From JBBIJH01 sp037446075 (lineage in GTDB: Bacteria; Bacteroidota; Ignavibacteria; UBA10030; JAHEZR01): 13,743 nucleotides of DNA. Positions 7,674 to 13,743 of this stretch are shown piece after piece. Every line of letters begins with the position of its first letter. Within the stretch, counting starts at the first letter, position 1. Under the pieces are notes generated by a model. The model was given only the letters and a program-made list of their open reading frames with translations, ran no database searches and was not told the DNA's origin. Position numbers and translations under genes: made by a program. The DNA lies in NCBI GenBank assembly GCA_037446075.1, contig JBBIJH010000062.1, positions 1 through 13,743 on the forward strand, written 5' to 3'.

Positions 7674-8381
7674 CTAAACGTGGACTGTATGCGTCCCTAC
7701 ATCATAGTTGCCCCCGCTTCCTGTGACATTCGAGATAGTGTAAACACTGGAATGTTCGTTGCAGTTATGGTCTCGGATGTACGCATAGAAAGTATTTCCG
7801 GGGTTCCCGGGGAAAGCAAACTTCTTACCCGAAAAATTCACCCATGCAGAGTATTCTCCGTAAGGCACCGTGATGTTATCCCGGTGATTCGGGATCAAAG
7901 TGTCACAACTGGAACTGGTGGAAACTACGATGTGATCCCAGTCTTCTGTTCCATCGCTAGGCAGTGTCGTCTCTCGGCGATGCACACCATAAATGGTAAA
8001 CCATTTGCCAGGCACAATCAATTCGTTCTGCACTATACCATCACCATTCCAGTCAAATGGATCCCCTGGTCCTTGATAATTGTCCGGGTCGAAGTAGTAA
8101 GTCTCTTCATTTGACTTGACACCAGGATTATCAGGATGCTCTGCCCAGAGCTTGTAAGTTCCTACGCCGCCATAAGTGATCAGATAAACATAGTGGGTGT
8201 CGCCCTGCCGATCCCAGGCAAATTCTCCATTCCCCAGTGTTCCGTTGCCCGCGTTATGGGACGGCGTCTCTTCGACCAAGACCGGACTCCAGTTAGGTGG
8301 CTGATAGTGTACCTTGAGTTTCACGCCGAAGCCGGAAACCCCCAGCCATGCCTTCCCAGATTTGATTCGGATATCTGCCAT
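7674..8381 (-). CDS. Unrecognised leaderless beta-rich protein, M family (M1)
   Basis: No family comes to mind for this 235-residue protein. The start is set by AGGAGG in the conserved leader upstream and by alignment with M2. The N-terminal domain contains GKAWLG, FGVKLKVHYQ, GNGTLGNG and WAEHPDNPGVKSNEE (79-93). A linker with PFDWNGDG leads to LIVPGKWF (121-128) and a second domain with C159 (SSSCD) and C207 (RDHNC), then a VTGSGGNYDVGT tail. The sequence is rich in short alternating strands with Gly, Asn and Thr, suggesting beta-sandwich domains. The paired cysteines would suit an extracytoplasmic protein, yet no signal peptide is visible. It follows L1 by 41 nt and precedes P2 by 17 nt. 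The N-terminal pattern could be an Ig-like or carbohydrate-binding fold, but that is a guess. Confidence 0.85.
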   Translation of the reverse strand: MADIRIKSGKAWLGVSGFGVKLKVHYQPPNWSPVLVEETPSHNAGNGTLGNGEFAWDRQGDTHYVYLITYGGVGTYKLWAEHPDNPGVKSNEETYYFDPDNYQGPGDPFDWNGDGIVQNELIVPGKWFTIYGVHRRETTLPSDGTEDWDHIVVSTSSSCDTLIPNHRDNITVPYGEYSAWVNFSGKKFAFPGNPGNTFYAYIRDHNCNEHSSVYTISNVTGSGGNYDVGTHTVHV

Positions 8382-8389
8382 GGGATTAC

Positions 8390-8411
8390 CCTCCTCTCAG
8401 AAAGAGGTTTC
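8390..8411 (-). promoter_or_regulatory. Conserved leader with strong ribosome binding site before M1
   Basis: AGGAGG lies eight bases before the ATG at 8381 and is preceded by GAAAC and TTTCTGAG. The 22-base segment matches the M2 leader at 6330-6351 with three differences. Similarity continues upstream to the end of the L coding sequence, as expected if L and M were duplicated together. Confidence 0.7.
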
Positions 8412-8422
8412 GGTTGACTGAA

Positions 8423-8917
8423 TCATCTTTGAATATACCTCACCGACAAATACCCATCCTTCAATGCCTTCTCTTTTCCCTCCGTTACCGTCCCAGCCAA
8501 GCCTCGCACGACTCCGCTGAAAGCTCCCTCGATCACCGAGCTTGAAACGAATTTGAAAGTGTGGCTCACCCCTCCACGATAATACATCGCCGTGTTGTCC
8601 TCTCTCCCAAATCGTAACGTCACCTGTTGGACTTGAATGAGCGTATCATTGGGAATATTGATGTTCATATCGAGATAGGCCACGGTATCACCAATCTGGA
8701 ATTCCGCGCGAATGATGCCAAGTGGAATTGTCCCGGGAGGTGTCGTCCGTTGGGCAGTAACGTTCTTCGTGGAATGTGTGTGCCCATCCATCTGGAAGAG
8801 GATGTATTGTCCCGCCGCTGGACCGTATAGGTCTGGGTCGAGAGGAGAGAATTCAGTATGGCAGGCGGAGAGGGTGAAAAAAAGGAAGACGGCGAATTGC
8901 GATCTCAGTCTCTTCAT
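8423..8917 (-). CDS. Small lipoprotein of unknown function, L family (L1)
   Basis: The 164-residue protein opens with a textbook lipoprotein signal: basic MKRLR, a hydrophobic core, and lipobox LSAC with C19 as the modified cysteine. The mature part shows YILFQMDGH, TVAYLDMNIN, VTLRFG, TFKF and VIEGAFSGVVRGL-like strands, suggesting a compact beta-barrel or sandwich; the closing GYLSVRY pattern is common in Bacteroidota lipoproteins. I do not recognise a named domain. GGAG sits 8 bases before the ATG, within the 18-nt gap after the metE-like gene, so the two are probably co-translated. M1 starts 41 nt downstream. A 5'-truncated paralog lies at 6375-6633. Confidence 0.85.
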   Translation of the reverse strand: MKRLRSQFAVFLFFTLSACHTEFSPLDPDLYGPAAGQYILFQMDGHTHSTKNVTAQRTTPPGTIPLGIIRAEFQIGDTVAYLDMNINIPNDTLIQVQQVTLRFGREDNTAMYYRGGVSHTFKFVSSSVIEGAFSGVVRGLAGTVTEGKEKALKDGYLSVRYIQR

Positions 8918-8935
8918 CTCCTTGCTCCAGCAAAA

Positions 8936-9964
8936 CTAATCCGTCGTTTGAACCCCCAATTCCTTGCGAACGATCTTCGCGCCTTCTACCATCGCCTTGA
9001 GCTTCGCGAAGGCACGGTCTCTTGGCATAAACTTCATTCCGCAGTCGGGACTCACATAAAGCCTTTCGGCGGGAATATACTCGAGCGCTTGTCGGATACG
9101 CCGTGCGACGATCTCCGGAGTCTCAACTCTCTCGTCTTTCACATCAATCACTCCGACAACGATCTCCTTGTCTGTAGAATAACGCTTGAACAAATCAAGT
9201 GCAACTCCATCCGAGACGGCGAACTCCATGCTCAGTTGGTCCGCTTTTACATCGAGGAGTGCGGGGAACAACTCGTCGTACTGGCCTTTGAAGAGGCGCT
9301 TCAGTTGGTAATTCCCGTAACAGATGTGGAGAGCAATCTTCGCCTTCACTCCATCGATGAGCTTGTTGAACGCTTCAACAAGCCACGGGATATCCTGAGG
9401 GTAGCCCACCCAGACCGGTTCGTCAATCTGGATGAAGTCACAGCCAGCGGCCACAAGACTTTTCAACTCACGGTTCAGCACATCCGCAAGATCAAACACG
9501 AGTTCTCGTTCGTCTTCGTAATAATCATTCGTCGCGCGTTTTGCAAGCATTTGAGGTCCAGTCACACAGACCTTTGGACGGGCGATTGTGTGTTCCTTCA
9601 GGAATCTGAAGTGTTCATCCATCTTGAGGCTTTGCCTCCACCGTACCTTATCGATAATTACGGGATCGGGCATCTGAATAGTTGGATCGAGGTTGCCGAT
9701 CGGATGCATCTTCGCATGCTCGAAGTCGAAGCCGTGGATGACTTTCGAGAAGAAATACACCATTGTCTCGCGGCGCAACTCTCCGTCCGTGATGATATCC
9801 ACGCCTGCCATTTCCTGATCCTTGATGCAGGACTTCACGGCATTATCGTGGGCCTCCTGAAGTTCAGCATCAGTCAGCTTGCCTTGTGTGTGTGCTTCGC
9901 GGGCGAGTTCAAGCCACCTTGGCAAGGAGTAACTTCCGATGACGGTTGTAGGGATGATATGCAT
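8936..9964 (-). CDS. Compact MetE-type (core) methyltransferase, methionine synthase family
   Basis: This 342-residue protein corresponds to the C-terminal catalytic barrel of cobalamin-independent methionine synthase and lacks the N-terminal duplicate domain of the ~750-residue MetE. The zinc site is complete: H213 and C215 in LHICYGNY, E247 in SMEFA and C308 in SPDCGMKFMPR. Barrel motifs VIGSYSLPRW (8-17), ITDGEL (58-63) and QIDEP (179-183) are present. Short MetE proteins of this type in archaea and some bacteria transfer a methyl group from methylcobalamin rather than methyl-tetrahydrofolate to homocysteine; whether that holds here is inference. No signal peptide, so cytoplasmic. It lies 72 nt after P1, with TTGACT in the gap but no clear -10, and 18 nt before L1. 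A metabolic enzyme inside this run of lipoprotein genes is odd. Confidence 0.9.
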   Translation of the reverse strand: MHIIPTTVIGSYSLPRWLELAREAHTQGKLTDAELQEAHDNAVKSCIKDQEMAGVDIITDGELRRETMVYFFSKVIHGFDFEHAKMHPIGNLDPTIQMPDPVIIDKVRWRQSLKMDEHFRFLKEHTIARPKVCVTGPQMLAKRATNDYYEDERELVFDLADVLNRELKSLVAAGCDFIQIDEPVWVGYPQDIPWLVEAFNKLIDGVKAKIALHICYGNYQLKRLFKGQYDELFPALLDVKADQLSMEFAVSDGVALDLFKRYSTDKEIVVGVIDVKDERVETPEIVARRIRQALEYIPAERLYVSPDCGMKFMPRDRAFAKLKAMVEGAKIVRKELGVQTTD

Positions 9965-10036
9965 GGGTTTCGGAATCTGAAATGTGAATAGTGCTCAGAG
10001 ATGAGTTATGTGTAAGACTCCCAAGTCAACCTTACC

Positions 10037-11098
10037 CTACAGGCCAGACCTCTTCGGCTTCCACCTTGGAGTGCGGTCGCTGATTTGCGTCGGTGTCACA
10101 AGTCGCTCGTCGAAGCCGCCCGGGCTCACGACCCAAATTTCGTACGCCCCACGCCGTGCGGTCAGGAACAGAACCGAGGTCCCAGACGGGGAATATTGTG
10201 CGTAAGTGTCGTTAAGGCCCGATGAGATCTTCTGAACGTTCTTGCCGTCCGCATCCATCCGGTAGATCGCGTCCGTTCCGGAGCGGTTCGATTGAAAGAC
10301 GATGTAGCGGCCATCCGGAGACCAATCTCCCCCAACGTCGTCAGCCGGGTGGTTCGTCAGGTTCTGGGCATCCCTGCGATCGATAGAAACAGTGAAGATA
10401 TCCCGGAAGCCGTTCGTGTCAAAATTGTAGAGCAGCTTCTTGCTATCCGGCGACCACTGAAGCGTAAACGTTGCATCGAACCCGGTGATGTCCGCAAGGC
10501 AAAGCACATTCGAGCCATCTGCAGTCATCAGGAAGAGACCGTACTTCCCTTCCCTCTGCGATACAAAGGCAATCATTTTTCCATCCGGAGAATATCTCGG
10601 GTATAAATTGATACCCTCTCCCTTTGTCAGATTCGCTTTCGCGAGGGTTGTAAGATCGACAGTGTAGATATCGACGCCGAAGACCGTCTCGCCCTGAAAA
10701 ACGATCTTCTTGCTGTCGGGTGACCAATCGAAGTCCCCCACCGGTCGATCCATCTGAGTCACATTGCGCACGTCTCCACCGGTCGGCGTCATCGTGAAGA
10801 TATTCGTCGCTCCCGTCCGAGTTGACTGGAAGGCAATCAGATTCCCGTCTGGAGACCACCGAGGATTCCCTTCACTGGCGGGGTGATTCGTCAGGTTTAC
10901 CAATCCCACTCCGCTCTCGGCAACGACAAAGATATCGAACAGGCCACCCGTAACAAAGCGACTGAAGACGATGTTGGCGTTGGTAGAAACGTCGTTCACA
11001 AACTCCGGCACGAACGAAACAAGCCCAGAGTCGCCGTGGCAGCTCAACATCGTGAGTGGTACAAAGATCATCGTGGCAGTGCGAATGGATCGCTTCAT
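10037..11098 (-). CDS. TolB/WD40-like seven-motif beta-propeller lipoprotein (P1)
   Basis: I chose the ATG at 11098 (353 residues) rather than 11149 because it gives a normal lipoprotein signal (MKRSIRT, hydrophobic core, MLSC with C20) and has GAGG seven bases upstream. Seven PD40 motifs follow: RWSPDG, WSPDS, YSPDG, WSPDS, WSPDG, YSPSG and terminal RWKPK. Strands IFTMTPTGG, LFLMTADGS and IYRMDADGK lie between blades, with NLTNHPA turns also seen in P4. It is the first propeller in transcription order and is separated from the M-P units by the metE-like gene. The terminator of the T9SS operon lies just upstream, so P1 either has its own promoter in a very short gap or depends on read-through. 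Confidence 0.85.
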   Translation of the reverse strand: MKRSIRTATMIFVPLTMLSCHGDSGLVSFVPEFVNDVSTNANIVFSRFVTGGLFDIFVVAESGVGLVNLTNHPASEGNPRWSPDGNLIAFQSTRTGATNIFTMTPTGGDVRNVTQMDRPVGDFDWSPDSKKIVFQGETVFGVDIYTVDLTTLAKANLTKGEGINLYPRYSPDGKMIAFVSQREGKYGLFLMTADGSNVLCLADITGFDATFTLQWSPDSKKLLYNFDTNGFRDIFTVSIDRRDAQNLTNHPADDVGGDWSPDGRYIVFQSNRSGTDAIYRMDADGKNVQKISSGLNDTYAQYSPSGTSVLFLTARRGAYEIWVVSPGGFDERLVTPTQISDRTPRWKPKRSGL

Positions 11099-11135
11099 TC
11101 TAGGCCTCATGGTCACCAGTGCTGAGAGGAGAATG

Positions 11136-11174
11136 AAAAAAAGGGGCACCCGCTCTGAGAACGAACGGTGCCCC
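11136..11174 (-). terminator. Rho-independent terminator after the PorV-like gene
   Basis: On the minus strand GGGGCACC (11174-11167) pairs perfectly with GGTGCCCC (11150-11143) around a 16-base loop, and seven T residues follow (11142-11136). It lies 77 bases after the PorV-like stop codon. The 8-bp, seven-G:C stem followed by the T tract is typical of intrinsic terminators acting on leftward transcription. Confidence 0.85.
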
Positions 11175-11250
11175 GATCTGAGAAGCGGGCGAAGTATACG
11201 AGTTTAATGCACGTGCAACATCGAGCAAGCCGACAAGAGTGGAATCCTGG

Positions 11251-12267
11251 TTACTTAAGACCGATCTGGACGGAGACTCTGTGGACGTTGTCCAACAGAT
11301 TCATCTTCGTGAATGAATAATCAACCCTCACAGAATATCCCTCCATCGTCGTACTGATGCCGCCACCGCCGGAGAAACCTTCGATCGTATTATCGAATGG
11401 TTTCCTCGTAGAGGTTCCACCGTCGTCACTTCCCGAATAATTGAACTTGTATCCGCCTCGGAGTGCAAAGATGTTCAAGATGGATAGCTCGCCACCGGCA
11501 AAAAGATACTGCGGGCCATCCTGGGGTTTAATCGCGTCTGCTGCCAACATCAGCTTGTTGTCGCCTTCCCTCCAGGGAGTGATCGAAGTCCCGATGCTAA
11601 AAGAGAGCGGCAACGCAAATGCAATGTCATAGTACTTGAGGTCGGAGCCTAAGTTGTTGAATCGTGCAGCGATCGTCCAGTCCATTGTGCCGATATGGTA
11701 AACCGATCCGAAGTCAACGGCCACCGCCTTGGCGCTCTGTCCATCAATAGACTGAGAGACCAATTTCAAAGTGGCCCCGAGCGAGAGTTTGTCTAACACA
11801 TATCGCGCAAATGATACCTGGACTGCTATGTCGCGATAGTCGTAGACAAGCGTAGTCCGATCCTCGATCTGGAATTGGACGAGGGAAGGATCGATCGGGA
11901 TATCCCGGTCTGCAGGAATGTCTGAAAGACCAAGTGTCACGACTCCCACCCCAATGGTGCCAACGCCTCCACACTTGTAGGACACTGCAGAACAGTAGAG
12001 TTTGATGTCGGCGATCCAACGATTGTAGGTGAAGGCTGCTTGAAGGCGTTCCTCCTTCAAGGCGATCCCTGCAGGGTTCCAGAACATCTGGTTTACGTCG
12101 TTCGGTAACGCGGTGACCGCGGAACCCAGGCCGACTGCTCTTGCGCCGACTCCAATCTTCAAGAATGCGGCCCCAGTTAAGCCTGCTTTTCGCTGCTGTG
12201 GGTAGCCCATGTGAACCATGAGCAGGCAGGCGAGAAAAACAGCGCAGGATGCTCGAATCGTCTTCAT
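11251..12267 (-). CDS. PorV/PorQ-family outer-membrane beta-barrel protein (T9SS-associated)
   Basis: The open frame extends farther upstream, but the ATG at 12267 gives a clean signal peptide (MKTIRAS, hydrophobic core, GYPQQ) and 338 residues; GAGG lies about 9 bases before it. Mature sequence GAAFLKIGVGARAVGLGSAVTAL followed by MFWNPAGIA is the signature start of the PorV/PorQ family, whose members are 14-strand FadL-like outer-membrane barrels; PorV acts as shuttle for T9SS cargo to the attachment complex. Alternating strands continue to the end, with a closing VSVQIGLK strand. It follows the T9SS cargo gene by 55 nt. Genomes in this group carry many PorV/PorQ paralogs, so this one could be a cargo-specific or unrelated relative rather than the core PorV. 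Confidence 0.85.
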   Translation of the reverse strand: MKTIRASCAVFLACLLMVHMGYPQQRKAGLTGAAFLKIGVGARAVGLGSAVTALPNDVNQMFWNPAGIALKEERLQAAFTYNRWIADIKLYCSAVSYKCGGVGTIGVGVVTLGLSDIPADRDIPIDPSLVQFQIEDRTTLVYDYRDIAVQVSFARYVLDKLSLGATLKLVSQSIDGQSAKAVAVDFGSVYHIGTMDWTIAARFNNLGSDLKYYDIAFALPLSFSIGTSITPWREGDNKLMLAADAIKPQDGPQYLFAGGELSILNIFALRGGYKFNYSGSDDGGTSTRKPFDNTIEGFSGGGGISTTMEGYSVRVDYSFTKMNLLDNVHRVSVQIGLK

Positions 12268-12322
12268 TGCTGTTGCCTCACTATGATTGGTGATGGTATT
12301 CTCCATGATCTTGAGTTTGTCC

Positions 12323-13743
12323 TCAGCGCAAGATCGAAAGATAACCGACGTGCTGACCCTTCGCATATTCCACAACGTAGATGTAAAGCCCGCTCGCGAC
12401 CTCAATGCCGTCCTTCGAGAAAAGATTCCAGAAGACGCTACCGGTGTTCGGGTCCGTCGAACTGAAATTAATCTGCTGGACGATCTGACCTGAGACATCC
12501 AGAATCGTGATCTTCGCCGGGGAAGGCAAGTTATAGAAAGTCACCTTGTGATCGAAGGCATCAACAGCACTATCAAACAGCGCTTTTTTCTTGTAAGGAT
12601 TTGGTTTCACAGAGATCTTCGTTTTCCCGCTGGCGATTTCGTCCGCTTTCGCAAGAGCAGATCGAACGACAAACCCTGCCCCGATTGCTTTCAGTCCCGC
12701 CGCAGTCTTGGGATAGAATGAATTCAAGGTCGCAAAGGGATACGTACCCTCCCAGAGACCCGAAGCACCGTTCCGGTTGACGTTCGACGTCTCGATCGTG
12801 CTCGTTGATGCAGGATTGTACCCTGCGTACGTGGGCCCCATGTCGTAGGTGGAGCCACTGGTGTACGCCGCGACATAATACCAATACTGGAAGCCCAAAT
12901 CAACGACTTTATCTTCATAAGAGTATTGATAACCGGCCACTGAGTTATCTGCGTATTGGCTGAGCTGTGCGGCGGGGATTACTGCAATTAACTCGTACGG
13001 TCCCCATGAATCGGGAACCCCCTGAGCACCCGCGACAAATGACTGCGCGGCAAAGTTTGGATTCACCGGTTGCTTCAAGTTATCCGGTGTCGGCCCTGGG
13101 GTTGTATTCCGCCAGTAATTGTCAAGAACCCTCATCCCGGTTTGCAACCAATCAATCCTTTTCGCCTGGGATGCCTTATAGATTTTGTAGCCAGCGAAAT
13201 TCGGGCCACTGTTTGCACGGTTGTCCCAGCGCACCCTGACGGACTTCTCAAACGTGTTGTCGACCCGCATCTCAGGAACCGCCGGGTAGTTATCGAGAAC
13301 TGAAGCAGGGTACCCATTCTCGAAAGCCCAACGTGCAGCTGCCATTGCATTCGCCACGCCACGGAACCGGTAACCGCCCACGGTCGCCCAGACGATCGTC
13401 ATACTCTCCCCCACCTCGAGCCGGAAGGGACCGATGCCGCTGAACATGTCGCCGTCNNNNNNNNNNTGAGCCGTGACGCCTCTCCTCCAATCCGCTTCGT
13501 AAGGGTTTACTTCAAACGCACCTGGGCCCTCTTCAGAGAGGAGCTTGCGGTCGCCTCGGGGGCGTGCACGCTGTCCAACGGGCTTGGGCACGAAGGTCGT
13601 CGGGTTACCCGGCGTTCCCGACGCGAAGAAATTTGGGTCGGGTGACAGGTCGAACTTCGTGTTGTCGCGAGACTTCCCCCCGTCCTTGTAGTAAGTCCCC
13701 ATCGCAGCGGTATGATAGAACTTGGGGTTGGAGGATCCTCCTG
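12323..13743 (-). CDS. Secreted protein with fibronectin-III-like region and T9SS type A sorting domain, 5' end outside the window
   Basis: The frame stays open to the window edge (GGSSNPKFYHTAAM precedes the first internal ATG), so the start is missing; 473 codons are visible. A GIGPFRLEVGESMTIVWA segment near 13370-13440 is followed by a fibronectin-III-like stretch (VRVRWDNRAN, AGYKIYKAS). The last ~95 residues form a T9SS C-terminal sorting domain: VKPNPYKK, VTFYNLPSPAKITILDVSG, GSVFWNL, GIEVASGLYIYVVE and a final LSILR. This tail directs export through the type IX system and is normally cleaved at the surface. No catalytic domain is visible in the part seen. An N run at 13457-13466 does not break the frame. 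PorV-like protein is encoded 55 nt downstream. Confidence 0.85.
   Translation of the reverse strand, partial: GGSSNPKFYHTAAMGTYYKDGGKSRDNTKFDLSPDPNFFASGTPGNPTTFVPKPVGQRARPRGDRKLLSEEGPGAFEVNPYEADWRRGVTAXXXXDGDMFSGIGPFRLEVGESMTIVWATVGGYRFRGVANAMAAARWAFENGYPASVLDNYPAVPEMRVDNTFEKSVRVRWDNRANSGPNFAGYKIYKASQAKRIDWLQTGMRVLDNYWRNTTPGPTPDNLKQPVNPNFAAQSFVAGAQGVPDSWGPYELIAVIPAAQLSQYADNSVAGYQYSYEDKVVDLGFQYWYYVAAYTSGSTYDMGPTYAGYNPASTSTIETSNVNRNGASGLWEGTYPFATLNSFYPKTAAGLKAIGAGFVVRSALAKADEIASGKTKISVKPNPYKKKALFDSAVDAFDHKVTFYNLPSPAKITILDVSGQIVQQINFSSTDPNTGSVFWNLFSKDGIEVASGLYIYVVEYAKGQHVGYLSILR

Larger units (their letters stand above)
2076..8917 (-). repeat. Tandem, progressively decayed L-M-P gene cassette array
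   Basis: Four units can be drawn in transcription order: 8917-6634 (L1, M1, P2 complete), 6633-4637 (L2 truncated, M2, P3), 4636-3185 (M3 truncated, P4 frameshifted) and 3184-2076 (P5 only). Homologous parts keep order, strand and spacing: M-to-P gaps are 17, 14 and 13 nt, and L-to-M gaps are 41 and 53 nt. Copies are clearly diverged in base sequence, so the duplication is not recent. P1 at 10037-11098 is a further propeller outside the repeated units. Confidence 0.75.

Noticed and set aside
2076..8917. Toxin-immunity or phage-defence reading of the cassette array
   Set aside because: No nuclease, protease, pore-forming, polymorphic-toxin or nucleotide-signalling motif is visible in L, M or P. 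The propeller proteins look like exported binding proteins.
8858..9991. Long plus-strand open frame of 377 codons
   Set aside because: It lies opposite the compact MetE gene, whose zinc ligands and barrel motifs are unmistakable. The plus-strand product has no recognisable motif and is explained by codon bias on the minus strand.
9965..10036. Promoter before the metE-like gene
   Set aside because: TTGACT is a good -35 match, but no acceptable -10 lies 16-18 bases downstream.
11208..11217. Perfect palindrome TGCACGTGCA after the PorV-like gene
   Set aside because: It is a single short palindrome with no partner site nearby. Chance occurrence is plausible and no function can be assigned.
11251..12498. 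PorV-like gene starting at 12498 (415 residues)
   Set aside because: The extra 77 residues overlap the T9SS sorting domain of the upstream gene and would bury the signal peptide. The ATG at 12267 fits much better.

Overview
The window looks like part of a Bacteroidota/Chlorobi-group genome (Ignavibacteria-like lineages fit, but the exact taxon is not resolved). The main evidence is at the right-hand end: a secreted protein ending in a type IX secretion system (T9SS) C-terminal sorting domain, followed by a PorV/PorQ-family outer-membrane protein. Many Shine-Dalgarno sequences are weak, which also fits. Every gene I can support is on the minus strand, so transcription runs from high to low coordinates. 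Four short runs of N (918-931, 1181-1214, 5932-5941, 13457-13466) show this is a draft assembly.

Layout in transcription order. (1) 13743-11251: a T9SS cargo protein (5' end outside the window) and a PorV-like protein, closed by a clear rho-independent terminator at 11136-11174. (2) 11098-2076: a run of genes with short gaps, made of seven-motif TolB/WD40-like beta-propeller lipoproteins (P1 to P5), a compact MetE-type methyltransferase, small lipoproteins (L) and an unrecognised leaderless protein family (M). (3) After about 280 bases that hold a good sigma70-like promoter, 1795-1: a class V PLP-dependent aminotransferase with an N-terminal export-like segment, then the start of a xylose-isomerase-like TIM-barrel protein that runs off the window.

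The most striking structure is in (2). From 8917 to 2076 the gene order L-M-P repeats with increasing loss: L1-M1-P2 is complete; L2 (5' truncated)-M2-P3 follows; then M3 (5' truncated and frameshifted)-P4 (two frameshifts); then P5 alone. M-to-P spacing is nearly constant (13-17 nt). The leader and ribosome binding site before M1 and M2 are conserved almost base for base. A 15-residue block is identical between M1 and M2 with eight silent base differences and no replacements. I read this as a tandemly amplified three-gene cassette under protein-level selection, now partly decayed. Its function is unknown. Surface or periplasmic propeller lipoproteins co-produced with a cysteine-paired beta-rich partner is a reasonable picture but is inference.
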